From positions 36,995,687-37,059,686 of the forward strand of contig OZ024823.1 of NCBI GenBank assembly GCA_964016985.1: DNA of 64,000 nt. The letters are read 5' to 3'. Position 1 is the first letter of the stretch, and each line of letters starts with the position of its first letter. The stretch comes from Anodontia alba (taxonomy: Eukaryota > Mollusca > Bivalvia > Lucinida > Lucinidae). Of the stretch, positions 30,285 through 40,355 are shown piece after piece. The notes under the pieces were generated by a model. That model was not told where the DNA came from. It searched no databases and saw nothing but the letters and a program-made list of their open reading frames with translations. The translations under genes and the position numbers were made by a program.

Positions 30285-31898
30285 TACTGAAAGGAAAAAG
30301 AAACGCAGGGTAGGGTTTTTTCCTTCTTATTTTAACCATTTTTTACGGTGGTTACTATAGCCATACACTTTTACAGATTGTCCTGTGAATGTGAACCGCG
30401 GGTATACAAGTCTTTGGTCGATGTGCTATCTACCCAGTGTGTGAAATCATTCAACCGTGCACTACACAGTGCATTGCACGGACAATACGGAAAGCCAAAA
30501 TTTCGTGCAAAAAAGCATGCTTAAACCTTCAGCACAAGATTTCCTCACACCATTTGGTACACTTCAACGATACACAACGCTCTTCGATTCTTTTACCGAT
30601 TTTTCTTTTCATTTTTACGCTACTTTGAACTTTTTTTCAATCATGGTACGATTGACTGATGTTCAGAGGGGTAGGACAATTGCGTTGCTGATGCAGGGTC
30701 AGAGGCAACAGCAAGTTGCCAATCATTTTGGGGTTAACGTCTCAACAATTGAACGTCTTGTTAGACGTTTAAGGGAGATAGGGCATTTAGCAGACCGACC
30801 ACGGTCTGGGCGTCCACGCGTGACGTCGCGACGTCAAGACAGGACAATCCGTCTGGCACATTTGCGGAATCGTCATCTCACTGCTACCGAAACTGCCCTT
30901 AATACAGTAGGTACGCATAATCGACAAATTTCTCCGAAGACTGTTGGAAGTCGATTGCGTGAGATTGGTCTTCGAGCTCGTCGTCCATACGTTGGTCTGC
31001 CTCTGACCCAGGCACGTAGGTTGCGTCGTATGGCGTGGTTGACGGCGCATGCGCCCAGGCTATTTCCGATGAGGCAGTGGAGACGAGTTCTTTTTATGGA
31101 CGAGTCTAGGTTCACTCTCTATCGCGCAGATGGTCGACGTCGTGTGTACCGACGTCGCGGAGAACGCTTTGCCGACGCCTGTGTTGTCGAACGGGATCGG
31201 TTTGGGGGTGGCTCCGTTATGGTCTGGGGAGGCATTGCTCACGGGATAAAATCACAGTTGATTATTGTTGCGGGCAATATGACCGCAGTAAGGTATAGGG
31301 ATGAGATCTTGCGTCCTGTTGCAGTCCCGCTTGTGCAACAACGTAATCTGATTCTGCCACAGGACAATGCCCGACCACATGTTGCCCGAGTTTGTCAGGA
31401 TTTCCTGGCAAACAATAACATCGCACCACTAGCATGGCCACCGTACAGTCCAGATTTGACCCCAATAGAGCACATGTGGGATGAGCTGGACAGAAGGGTT
31501 AGGAAGCGCCGAAATCCCCCCGCAACTCTCGCACAACTAAGGAATGCGTTGATCGATGAATGGAATAACATCCCGATGCGAACTGTCAATGCTTTGGTTA
31601 ACTCTATCCAAAGGAGAATTAGGGCAGCAACGGCAGCAAGAGGGGGGCACACCCGATATTGATTTTCAGTTTGATTTTGATTTCAAGATTTGGGGGGGGG
31701 GGGGGGGGGGGGGGGGGGAGGGTAGCTACCAATGAACTTCAATAACTCGAGACTTGTTGATCACAAACCAATGAAATTTGGAACATTTGTTCCATACATG
31801 TACCGTTTTGTAATCATAGTAAAATAATAACAAACTTTTTCAAACTTGAATGAAATTTAGAAATAAAATTTACCCTGCGTTTCTTTTTCCTTTCAGTA
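30285..31898 (+). mobile_element. Tc1/mariner transposon, apparently intact
   Basis: 1614 bp bounded by perfect 28-bp terminal inverted repeats (30285-30312 and 31871-31898, beginning TACTGAAAGGAAAAAGAAAC) and flanked by TA at 30283-30284 and 31899-31900, the Tc1/mariner target. It contains one uninterrupted transposase frame. A long G-run lies at about 31693-31717, between the stop codon and the right end. Perfect termini and an intact frame suggest a young copy. Confidence 0.95.
30643..31662 (+). CDS. Tc1-like DD34E transposase, 339 aa
   Basis: Cut-and-paste transposase expected to bind the flanking 28-bp repeats and insert the element at TA. From the chosen ATG: a first helix-turn-helix (about residues 6-45, QQQVANHFGVNVSTIERLVR), a basic linker SGRPR (55-59), a second helix-turn-helix (about 95-115, ISPKTVGSRLREIGLRARR), then the RNase H-like core with D153 (FMDESRF), D241 (QDNARPH) and E276 (SPDLTPIEHMWDEL). 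Thirty-four residues separate D241 and E276, the DD34E signature of Tc1-type enzymes. Length is usual for the family (about 340). The frame extends upstream in phase to ATG 30457 (401 codons), but the added residues have no domain character, and MVRLTDVQRGR is a typical family start. No internal stop or shift. Confidence 0.95.
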   Translation: MVRLTDVQRGRTIALLMQGQRQQQVANHFGVNVSTIERLVRRLREIGHLADRPRSGRPRVTSRRQDRTIRLAHLRNRHLTATETALNTVGTHNRQISPKTVGSRLREIGLRARRPYVGLPLTQARRLRRMAWLTAHAPRLFPMRQWRRVLFMDESRFTLYRADGRRRVYRRRGERFADACVVERDRFGGGSVMVWGGIAHGIKSQLIIVAGNMTAVRYRDEILRPVAVPLVQQRNLILPQDNARPHVARVCQDFLANNNIAPLAWPPYSPDLTPIEHMWDELDRRVRKRRNPPATLAQLRNALIDEWNNIPMRTVNALVNSIQRRIRAATAARGGHTRY

Positions 31899-31927
31899 TA
31901 ATTCTTTACTCTCCGATCTTTGCGCAG

Positions 31928-32038
31928 CACGAGGCGGCTGCAAGGCGCAAAAAGCAACTGAGTAAACTGAAGGCATCTAGAAATCTAAATATGGAACCGC
32001 CAGGGAAAGGCCACATTTACGGAACACATGCCTCCTAA
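31928..32038 (+). CDS. Candidate 3'-terminal exon of an unidentified gene
   Basis: A pyrimidine-rich stretch (31901-31924) ends in GCAG at 31924-31927. In one frame 36 codons follow (HEAAARRKKQLSKLKASRNL...GHIYGTHAS) before TAA at 32036-32038. The segment is richer in G+C than its surroundings and strongly basic at its start, as a cytoplasmic tail might be. I do not recognise the protein. The Tc1 copy ends 29 bp upstream, so the insertion would lie in the preceding intron, close to the branch point and pyrimidine tract. No matching upstream exon is seen in the window. This could be chance. Confidence 0.3.
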   Translation, partial: HEAAARRKKQLSKLKASRNLNMEPPGKGHIYGTHAS

Positions 32039-32133
32039 GCCACTGAATAAGGGTCACAATAGAAATTTTATTTTTTTATTTGTCTTGGGCTCATTGAGCC
32101 CATTCCGATATCTTGGAAAACAGAGTTTCGCTT

Positions 32134-32412
32134 CATTACGAAAATAAGCGTATTCAAATATACTGAAAATTTTACCACCCAAAAAAAGAAAATTTTCAAA
32201 TAAAAATTCTGATATTTTTTCATAGTTCTGCTCAAAATATAGATTGTGGGTACTCATTAGAACCGCCTCGGCGAGGCGGTTCTAACGAGTACCCACAATC
32301 TATATTTTTAGCAGAAATAAGAAAAATAATGTATACCCCTGTAAACCCCAGTTTTACTTAATAAAAGTGGGGTTTAAGGGGGTCAAAATTATATAGGTAT
32401 GTTTTCGTGATA
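32134..32412 (+). mobile_element. HP-A MITE, full length
   Basis: CATTACGAAAATAAGCG to GTATGTTTTCGTGATA. The central palindrome GGGTACTCATTAGAACCGCC / GGCGGTTCTAACGAGTACCC is nearly perfect. Confidence 0.9.
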
Positions 32413-33678
32413 ATACTTGAGACATGTCTCAAAGGAGTCATAAACACAGGTCAAAGGAAAGCAAAGGCCCTGAAAACTTGGTCAATATCTAGAAATAAAA
32501 ACTTTACTGTCGTAGACTCGTGAAGAAGTATACACGTACCGCCAAGCCTCTTAGTGGTCTATTGGCGGGTCACAGTTTTAATAAATAGAAAGGAAGGCAA
32601 TGATCAGGAATCGATACAATTACTTAACACCTTCCGTCCAAGACACCAAAGGGAAAGAAGGACACATTTAAAGCAACGGCACACAATCAAAATATTACGA
32701 ACAGAAAGCCAAAAGGAACGTTTTTTATTCCAAAAAGTTGGCCAAACGGCTGACCAAAATAAAAAAAAATCACTGGGACATACATGCAAAGACATACAAT
32801 GACAGAAATAGTAAACCATAGCAGAAGCACCGCCTCGGAACGGTCAATAAAAACTTTACTGGATGTGTTTGTGTGTGCGATGGTGATGGTGGTGGTGCGT
32901 GTGTGGGGGTGGAGGGGGGCGGGGGGATAAAGTCGATTTTACATGGCCACAACCCTCGCCATTAGTTCTGCCGTGGTACACACAAGACATTTGTGAAGGG
33001 TTTTCTAATCCATCAGTGCAAAGAACATAAACAATCAATCGAATACAGAGCAAGAAATAACTGAAATGCTGAAGCAAAAGAAAACCAACAGTTGGACTCC
33101 GGTGGGCCCGACCAGAGCCAGGACATCAGGTACCAACCGACTTACTTAAAAGTCTGTAGGCCGAAGCCGCCATAGAGTCTGAGGCCCGACCCGCCGGCGT
33201 GCAATGAAAAAGGGAAGCAAAGTTTTTAACCGTTATTGGGTTAATTACCATGCATGCAGTCTGTCGTATTACATTTATGTTGTACCCAATCTTTATTTAT
33301 CGAACAAGACAGTTACACGGAGGAAAGAAAATAAGAAAACTCTACATTTCGATTGTCAGACAGTCTTTATCTCATTGAAATAGTATCTTAGAAACCAACC
33401 TGACATCAATTACGCGGACTATCGGCAACCATTTAAACTGTACATATATTCCTCAGCCATCGCGCTTTTATAGCAAAAGCAGGCTTGATCGAGTTTTCTC
33501 CCATGGTAGGTAAAGGTTTAAACCCTCTGAGGCAACTGCATATTAGTTGGAATTCTTTGCACTAAATGGACGGTAACTAACAAATTCTACGACTCTCTTT
33601 ATGCATCGAAGTTTACAAATGTAACAGATAACTGTAACAAACGTTCTTACAACAGCCAAAACAAAGAGAAATGAGGAA
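32413..33678. other. No supported gene; GTG/G-rich stretch
   Basis: A GTG- and G-rich run lies at about 32864-32930. AGCACCGCCTCGGAACGGTC near 32825 resembles the dispersed repeat L (see 34130). The short frames show no domains. Confidence 0.45.
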
Positions 33679-33894
33679 CATTCTAATGCAGTCGCGTATG
33701 TAACGCGACGTCTGATTGGATAACGTCAAAAATTTGCGACGGTATATTCTGCGATATACTGTCGCAAATCCGACGTCATCACGTAACGTCGCTTCTCATT
33801 GGCTGGCATTTGGTTTTACGCAGCTTGAAGCACTTGTCGTTTTGTGCAAATAGTACATTTTTTCAACAGAAAAAATGAATAAATGCATTAGAAT
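33679..33894. mobile_element. Small element with CATTCTAATGCA termini
   Basis: CATTCTAATGCA at 33679-33690 and its inverse at 33883-33894. Inside, ATTTGCGACGGTATATTCTG with CGATATACTGTCGCAAAT forms a hairpin (33732-33769). It abuts the next palindrome without spacing. Confidence 0.6.
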
Positions 33895-34100
33895 GGGGAT
33901 AACTGCATCAAATTTGTCATTTGGGGAGGTAAATCGGCGGTTTTACGGTCGGAAATTTCGTTTTACGGCGACGCGTCACGGTTTTACGGTCGGAAATTTC
34001 GTTTTACGGCGACGCTGACGCGTCGCCGTAAAACGAAATTTCCGACCGTAAAACCGCCGATTTACCTCCCCAAATGCCAAATTTGAAAGCAGTTATCCCC
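33895..34100. mobile_element. Fold-back element whose loop repeats its own arm
   Basis: Arms begin GGGGATAACTGC and end GCAGTTATCCCC, and include GGGGAGGTAAATCGGCGG with its inverse. The loop (about 33978-34015) is a direct second copy of the inner arm, GTTTTACGGTCGGAAATTTC then GTTTTACGGCGACG. Confidence 0.82.
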
Positions 34101-34129
34101 TAAATCAATGACAAAACAAACGCCACATG

Positions 34130-34520
34130 TGAAATAAAAGGTAAGAGAAAAGTCCAGGGAATGCCACAATCACAAGCTGCAGCCCTTCCCAGACACCAAG
34201 AGGAAGAGGAAACAGACAAAACCAAACAAGCGCAAATCGAACAAACGTACAAAAAGCACTAATATTAGCCCTCTCTTCCCCAAGCGAGGTAATCGCAATG
34301 CTAAAAGGACTGAAAAACACAAGAACAAAATAACATAAGGCAAGACTTAAAACAAATGGCCTCGTAGAATAGTAAACCACAAAACAACAAAGAGTAAGAC
34401 CAACACCAGGACTACCACCTTAGAACGGTCAGTAGAATAAACACCGTGGGGTTTAAAGCACTTTTATAGCCAATTAACTTCACCTTGGTGAAACCACCAA
34501 TGTACGTACAAAGAAGAACT
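34130..34520 (-). repeat. Dispersed repeat L, minus strand
   Basis: Matches 53180-53575 on the other strand. Shared words (minus-strand reading) include TATTCTACTGACCGTTCTAA, GTCTTACTCTTTG, TCTTCCCCAAGCGAGG (inverse) and CCAGGGAATGCCACAATCAC (inverse). Hydrophobic peptides reading STDRSKAVV come from this repeat. The element type is unknown. Confidence 0.7.
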
Positions 34521-34651
34521 GACTTAAACAGAGGAACCGCCTTCGAACGATCAGTATCAAAACCAGTTCTACTATATCTTTGGCCACTACAGACGATCTT
34601 CCTTTTATAGAAACTCAGAAATTCCTGGGTCATCTGTTTCTAGATTTTCTG

Positions 34652-34819
34652 AAAAGAAATACTCCAGGCTGCGGATCTTACTTCTGAAGATTGGAACAAA
34701 GCCGACCAAGAACTCTCTAAGATCATTGCTTACCTTAGCAATAGTCACCAACCTACAGTCACAGAAGTGAAAGGAGTTGAGAAACGTAACCAGCTTGACG
34801 TGAATTGTTTTACATTATA
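34652..34819 (+). pseudogene. Possible gypsy-type pol fragment
   Basis: An open stretch of 56 codons reads ILQAADLTSEDWNKADQELS, then KIIAYLSNSHQPTVTEVKG, and is cut off by the HP-I MITE. It resembles the linker before the integrase zinc-binding region in some animal gypsy-like polyproteins. That likeness is from memory and weak. No integrase or reverse transcriptase is nearby. Confidence 0.25.
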
Positions 34820-34926
34820 CCCAGTAAGCACTCTACATAAATCTATAGCGGGTCGTTATCGGCCCGTCAGGGTAGCTGACGGGACGATAACGGCCCGCTA
34901 TAGATTTATATAGAATGTTAGCTGGG
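34820..34926. mobile_element. HP-I MITE flanked by TATA
   Basis: CCCAGTAAGCACTCTACATA to ATAGAATGTTAGCTGGG; central hairpin CTATAGCGGGTCGTTATCGG with CCGATAACGGCCCGC-type inverse around CAGGGTAGCTG. TATA lies on both sides (34816-34819, 34927-34930). Confidence 0.8.
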
Positions 34927-34930
34927 TATA

Positions 34931-36100
34931 TACTGTATAAAACATAAATATCACGGTGAAGAAAAATATCTACCGTACTTCCGCAATCGCTACAAGACAT
35001 AGTATTTAAAGGATATCACCATGAATCGTAAGAAAGGTTGGAATAAGTGGAAAATAGAAGTTCACAGACATTTAGGAAAACCATCAGTACGCATCGGCAT
35101 GTGCGCGAAATATCAGTATATTAAAAGATGCATCATTGCAAATACAGGACATTACATTGAAAATTACTAGAAAATATCCTTAAAATCTAACAGCGATCAG
35201 ATTCCAGTTACTTCAAGTAACAGTTGCAATGATGAAACATTAAAAAAACTAAAATAATCTCAAGGTATCTCATTCTACATCGCCAGCATAAAATATCACG
35301 CAAACCAGAGGTATTCGAACAAGATGTCCCCGAGCTGCGTTGATCCGTAGAGGGTGGGTGAAAATGGACAACACACCTACATTGTTGATCCAGAGTACGT
35401 CTTTCCTAAATGATTCCACTGACTTTGAGGGTTAGGAATATACCCGATTTATGAACAGTAATCTTGTGGATATTCATTCAGTACTAGATAGATTCAGTTA
35501 AAACGTCTAGACAAAATAGTTGCCCTCCTTTTTTAAGTATCCCTCTCCTAATATTTCATCGCGAGTTACAGCATCGTTTGTCTATTTGAGTTTCTGCATA
35601 TATCCACATTTCTATCCACACAGACCCGTTTCCTATATTGTATCTCTATGATTAACATCATTTTGCTTTGTTTATGTCTATGTCCTTGTACTGTCTGTGC
35701 TGGCATTTAAGCTAGTTTTAGTTTGTGGATAAAATTGATTATTTTTCTAATTCAATAAATACTTGTTTAAATGTCTGCGATCCTAACTTATCATTTTATT
35801 TTACAAGCGCAACAAAAATACCAAACGCTGCAGGATAATTCGGTATGACAACACCCATTGCCACTATTCATTGTGGTAATTGTTTTGCGAATAGCTTTTC
35901 ATGAGCTTGCATCAACAACGTATGTGGTTCTTACTTTGCATTCGTAATAGACTGTTATACGTCCGCTTCGGTTTTGTCATAGTACTTTTGCTTTTATTCA
36001 TTGAAATCAGATTGTAAATTACACATTTTATGATGGAACTGACATTGTATATAACTTGTTTTTATACACCCCAGGAAGCAATTCTGTAAAATGGAGGTTA
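34931..36100. other. No recognisable gene or repeat
   Basis: About 1.2 kb of AT-rich DNA. AATAAATA occurs near 35754 without an associated gene that I can see. Confidence 0.5.
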
Positions 36101-36101
36101 C

Positions 36102-36194
36102 ACATTGTCTTACTCTACCTGTACAACCTGTAACTCTCCCCTCCCCAACGGGGAGGGGAGAGTTATAGGTTGTACAGTTAGCGTAAGACAATGT
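36102..36194. mobile_element. 93-bp hairpin with C/G-rich tip
   Basis: ACATTGTCTTAC...TGTACAACCTGTAACTCTCC, CCTCCCC-AAC-GGGGAGG, then the inverse to GTAAGACAATGT. One small bulge. Confidence 0.8.
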
Positions 36195-36625
36195 TTGGCG
36201 GCCGAAAAACAGATTGTATTTTTGTTTCCTTTGGGATCATTGAGCTAATTCTGGTTACTTTGAAAATAAAATACCGCTTAAGCCGATGTTAGGGGACGTA
36301 TACAGCCCCGCAAACTCCATTGCTGCATATGAAGAGACTTTATGAAACCTAGTCCGATTTTCGTTCCTTTGCAACCTTTTAGATTTTTGTTTTACAATGT
36401 TTCGTTCATTTAGTATGCACCCGGTTTCATAGAGTGATTCAACAACTTGTCATTGAGCGTTTGATAAAACTTTGAAAAGTATGTTTTTAGTAATCTCAAT
36501 GCATATACCGTTCAGGGCATATAACATAGCTAATTTGCATATTTAAAGGCATTGTCCGTTGTCCTGGCCTCTTTACATTTTTTGGGTGACGTGTTATACT
36601 TCATCGTTATCTTGTGACTAAATTA
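36195..36625. other. No recognisable feature
   Basis: AT-rich without supported gene. Confidence 0.45.
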
Positions 36626-36971
36626 CAGTTGAACTTCAACAGCTCGAACATATTTGGGACCATGGAAATTTGTTCGAGACATGGGTAGTTCGAGCCACTG
36701 AGGGTTAATCATAGCGCCAGGTCAGTAGGTAATTTTGGATCATTAAATAATGTATGTTAGGTGTACTCATTAGAATAGCCTCGATGAGGCGAGTACACAC
36801 AACATACATTATTTTCATGATAAAATACGTAAATTTCCTTAAAATATCCCTAAGTATTAGCTTTTTCAGCTATCGGAAGCATTTCTTAGGGACTCAAAAA
36901 CGATTTCGAATCAGCCATGGTAAACGAGCCATCGGTGTTCGAGACATTGAAGTTTATTGTATATTGAACTG
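36626..36971. mobile_element. pogo/Tigger-like MITE with an HP-A-type loop
   Basis: Flanked by TA (36624-36625, 36972-36973). Ends CAGTTGAACTTCAACAGCTC and the inverse of ATATTGAACTG; sub-terminal TCGAACA/TGTTCGA. The central hairpin (36745-36814) has the stem AAATAATGTATGTT/AACATACATTATTT and the loop TTAGAATAGCCTCGATGAGG, the motif that marks HP-A loops. Confidence 0.75.
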
Positions 36972-36973
36972 TA

Positions 36974-37430
36974 TTACAGGCATATTTTCAGGTATGTTGT
37001 TTTGATACATTTAGATCAGTAGACAGTTTCTGTAAGTTGTTAAATTGTTATATAAATATATAGATATATATTACTTATAAGTCTATATATTTACACGAAG
37101 CTGCTAAATAATCAATTTGGCATTATTCAATAATCCGTACCCAAGTTTCTTTAAAGAACTTTTTTTTCTGTTTCCTATGATGTGTACATGTATTATGTCA
37201 TATCATATTGCACGTTATATTGTTGCATTTGTCTCTTGGTATTCCTATAATCTATTTAGAACATTTATAACATGTATTCTTTCCGTGTGTGGTGATGTTT
37301 CATCCATAAGGTCATTATCATGTAGTCTTGCATCGCCTGTACTGCTAATGTTAAATTAGGCGCGCGGTGATAAATACAAAGTAAATCCTATTGAAGTTCT
37401 TAATTGCTGTTTGAAGTACTTAATACAATT
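36974..37430. other. No recognisable feature
   Basis: Very AT-rich. The direct repeat TAATACAATT at 37421-37430 is the left target duplication of the SINE that follows. Confidence 0.5.
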
Positions 37431-37704
37431 AGTACTGGTGATCAGGAGGTTGCGGGTTCGACCTCCGCCAGGTCGGAAACATTCTTTCGAGAGATTAATC
37501 ATGAAATATTTTCTACGGTTATTCTCTCCCTTCCGCTGATTCAAGAAGGGCAGTTGTCAGTTTCTGGCGAAAGAATGTGCACAATTACGGCCAACCGCTT
37601 AAAGGACTAAGCCTGCCCAGTAAAAATGTGGTGAGGTAAAATGACCGCGCTTGACATGACCCTGTTAGGTTGACAGGACCGTACAATCTTAACACAAAAA
37701 CAAA
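37431..37704 (+). mobile_element. tRNA-derived SINE, 5'-truncated
   Basis: TAATACAATT lies on both sides (37421-37430, 37705-37714). It retains the B-box GCGGGTTCGACCTCC, then TTAATCATGAAATATTTTCT, CCTTCCGCTGATTCAAGAAG, AACCGCTTAAAGGACTAAGC, TGACCGCGCTTGAC and an A/C-rich tail. The A-box portion is replaced or lost. Confidence 0.88.
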
Positions 37705-37818
37705 TAATACAATTCCATGAATTAATTTTAGATTATGATTTTGATAAACGGATCCAAAACTAAAATAATCATGTATGAGTGCTAACTACTTGTTAGATAT
37801 AACTTGGAAGCAATTTGT

Positions 37819-38034
37819 CATTAGGAAAACATGCCTATTCAAATATACTGAAATTTTACCACCAAAAAATGAAAATTTTCCTATAAAAAATTCTGATATT
37901 TTTCATATTTCTCCTCCATGTTTTTGAGCAGAAAAAGAAAAATAATATATACCCCTGTAAACCCCAGTTTTACTATAAAAGTGGGGTTTGGGGGGGGGGG
38001 GGGGGTCAAATTATATAGGCATGTTTTCGTAATG
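37819..38034 (+). mobile_element. HP-A deletion derivative without hairpin, with G-tract
   Basis: CATTAGGAAAACATGCC to GGCATGTTTTCGTAATG. The whole central palindrome is missing (TTTCTCC joins CATGTTTTTGAGCAG). A G-run is at about 37988-38006. TGT lies on both sides. Confidence 0.88.
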
Positions 38035-38102
38035 TGTAGTTTAGAAAGGACCAAAGCTTACACAATGTGACAGGATCCTAGGTGCAATTACATTATTGGA
38101 CC

Positions 38103-38322
38103 GCGCCATGCGAAAACGTGTCTTCGGTCATATCCGGGCAGCGAAGTCCTAGATCAGCCTGCGCATTCGCGCAGTCTGATCAGGGCCTTCCCTGTCCGGT
38201 AACAGCATCATTGCATACTATAGCATGTATGAATGGAGTAAAGTCCCGGATGATATTTTGCGCATGCGCAGAATGATCTGAGTCTGCGCATTTTGCGCAT
38301 GTGAAAGGTACCTTTTTCATTT
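38103..38322. mobile_element. HP-E twin-hairpin element
   Basis: Outer ends GCGAAAACGTGTC and GAAAGGTACCTTTTTC; hairpin 1 GCGAAGTCCTAGATCAGCCT with its inverse around GCGCATTCGCGC; spacer with CATACTATAGCATGTATGAA; a second hairpin, eroded. Confidence 0.72.
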
Positions 38323-38404
38323 GACGCAGCCTAGTTTACATCGAACGTATCAAACAAAAAGGGCATTGATGCAGATGATGAGCAATGAAGGAAAAGGACT
38401 TATT

Positions 38405-38870
38405 TCATATGAAAACAGCAAATGCCTTGATTAGCATTACGAAAACATGCCTATTCAGATATACTGAAAATTTTACCAACAAAAATGAAAATTTTCAGAT
38501 AAAAAATTCTGATATTTTTCATATTTCTGCTCAAAACATAGATTGTGGGTACTCGTAAGAACCGCCTCGGCGAGGCGGTTCTAAGGAGTACCCACAATCT
38601 ATGTTATTGAGCAGAAATAAGAAAAATAATGTATATCCCTGTAAACCCCAGTTTTACTAAGTAAAAGTGGGGTTTAAGGGGGTCAAAAGTATACAGGCAT
38701 GTTTTCGTGATGGTATAGAATCCTCGCAGGCTGATCGGGGCCTTCTCTATTCGTCGACATATTCTACAGTATCAACTCTTCTATAGCGGGTTACGAAAGC
38801 CGAGATCAGCCTGCGGTAAATCCGCAAGCTGTTCATGGCTTTCATTGCCCACATACGGCATCTGGACCAA
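38405..38870. mobile_element. HP-E element split by HP-A
   Basis: ATGAAAACAGCAAATGCCTT left arm, interrupted at GATTAG; resumes CTCGCAGGCTGATCGGGGCC, spacer TTCTACAGTATCAACTCTTC, hairpin CGAAAGCCGAGATCAGCC with its inverse. Confidence 0.68.
38435..38712 (+). mobile_element. HP-A MITE, full length
   Basis: CATTACGAAAACATGCC to GGCATGTTTTCGTGATG. Central palindrome GGGTACTCGTAAGAACCGCC with a matching inverse (CTAAGGAGTACCC). G flanks both ends. Confidence 0.9.
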
Positions 38871-39530
38871 TTTCTTTAATTGCACATTTAAAACCTAGTT
38901 CAGCCTGCATCGCTGCACTCACATCAGAACATCTGTTCTTAATTTGGAGAAAAGTTCTTTCACATAAAGCGTCGATCCTGATCCAAATTTGTGGTTGACT
39001 ATGCTTATATTTGACTATGGATATTGGCATATTGCAAAGGTTCTTCTTACCATGGCACGGCTTCTGCGTCTTTGACATAATATCATAAATCATTTTATAG
39101 GTATTATTCAATGAAAATGTTAATATAAGATATTCACATAATTCCTTGCCTTAATATTCCGAAATACCTGTACTTTGTCATACCGGTTTAAGACCCGCTA
39201 TAAATCGTACACGAATGCTGGTTTATAGGTGGTGTTCCAGAAAAGATGAATAAACTTCATTAATTTGCTTGCAAGATGTTTCAGTTTGGCTCTAATATGT
39301 TTGCTTATAAGAATTAAAAGGCCTAGTTTTGTATTAAAGTTTTGGCATAGCTTCATCATCCGCTGAAAGCTCACAACATTGAGTTCTGCTGTACTGAAAA
39401 AATGTAAGTAAAGACACCCAGGAAATGCCACAATCACGAAGCACACAGCCCTCCCGAGGCACCAAAAGAAAGAGAGACACGGAACAAATAAGGACAAAAC
39501 AAAAGCCACATATGAAACCGCAGACGCATG
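38871..39530. other. No supported gene; fragment of repeat L on minus strand
   Basis: 39405-39525 read on the minus strand (GTTTCATATGTGGCTTTTGT; GTGATTGTGGCATTTCCTGG) matches 42525-42640 and parts of repeat L. The rest is unremarkable. Confidence 0.5.
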
Positions 39531-39724
39531 AACATTACGAAAACACGCCCATTCTAATATATAGAAAATTTCACCTCCAAAAACTGAAAATTTTCAGATA
39601 AAAAACTTTGATATTTTTAGCTTACCTGAGCTCAAAGTGCTCATGGTGAGCTATTGTGGTCAGTCAATGTCCGTCGTCCGTCGTTCGTCGTGCGGCGTCA
39701 ACAACTGCTTGAAGTCTACTCCTC

Positions 39725-40355
39725 CTACACCCCTGGACCAATTGACTCGATACTTGGTAGGAAACATCGGGGTGACTTGTAGATCAAAAATAGCTAAAAT
39801 CGTTCCGATCGGAAATCCAAGATGGCCGCTATGGCCGCCATCTTGAAAATTTATTTTTCGCTTCTTCTCCTGAACCGAAAGGCCAATTTACTCTAAACTT
39901 GCTAGGAAACATCGGGGTGACTTGTAGATCAAAAATAGCTAAAATCGTGCCGATCGGAAATCCAAGATGGCCGCTATGGCGGCCATCTTGAAAATCTATT
40001 TTTCGCTTCTTCTCCTGAACCAAAAGGCCAATTGACTCCAAACTTGCTGGGAAGCATCGGGGTGACTTGTAGATCAAAAGTAGATAAAATCGTGCCGATC
40101 GGAAATCCAAGATGGCCGCCATGGCGGCCATCTTGAAAATCTATTTTTCGTTTCTTCCCCTGAACTGGAAGACCAAAGCTGCTTGGAAGCATTGGGGTGA
40201 CTTGTAGATCAAAAATAGTTAAAATCGTGCCGATCGGAAATCCAAGATGGCCGCCATGGCAACCATCTTGAAAATCTTTTTTTCGCTTCTTCTCCTGAAC
40301 CGAAAGGCCAGTTGACTCCAAACTTGCTAGGAAGCATCGGGGTGACTTGTTTAAG
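39725..40355. repeat. Tandem array, ~4.4 units of ~145 bp
   Basis: Each unit contains ATCGGGGTGACTTGTAGATC, AATCGTGCCGATCGGAAATC, the small palindrome AAGATGGCCGC-ATGGCGGCCATCTTG and CGCTTCTTCTCCTGAAC. The minus-strand open frames arise from this periodicity. Confidence 0.9.
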
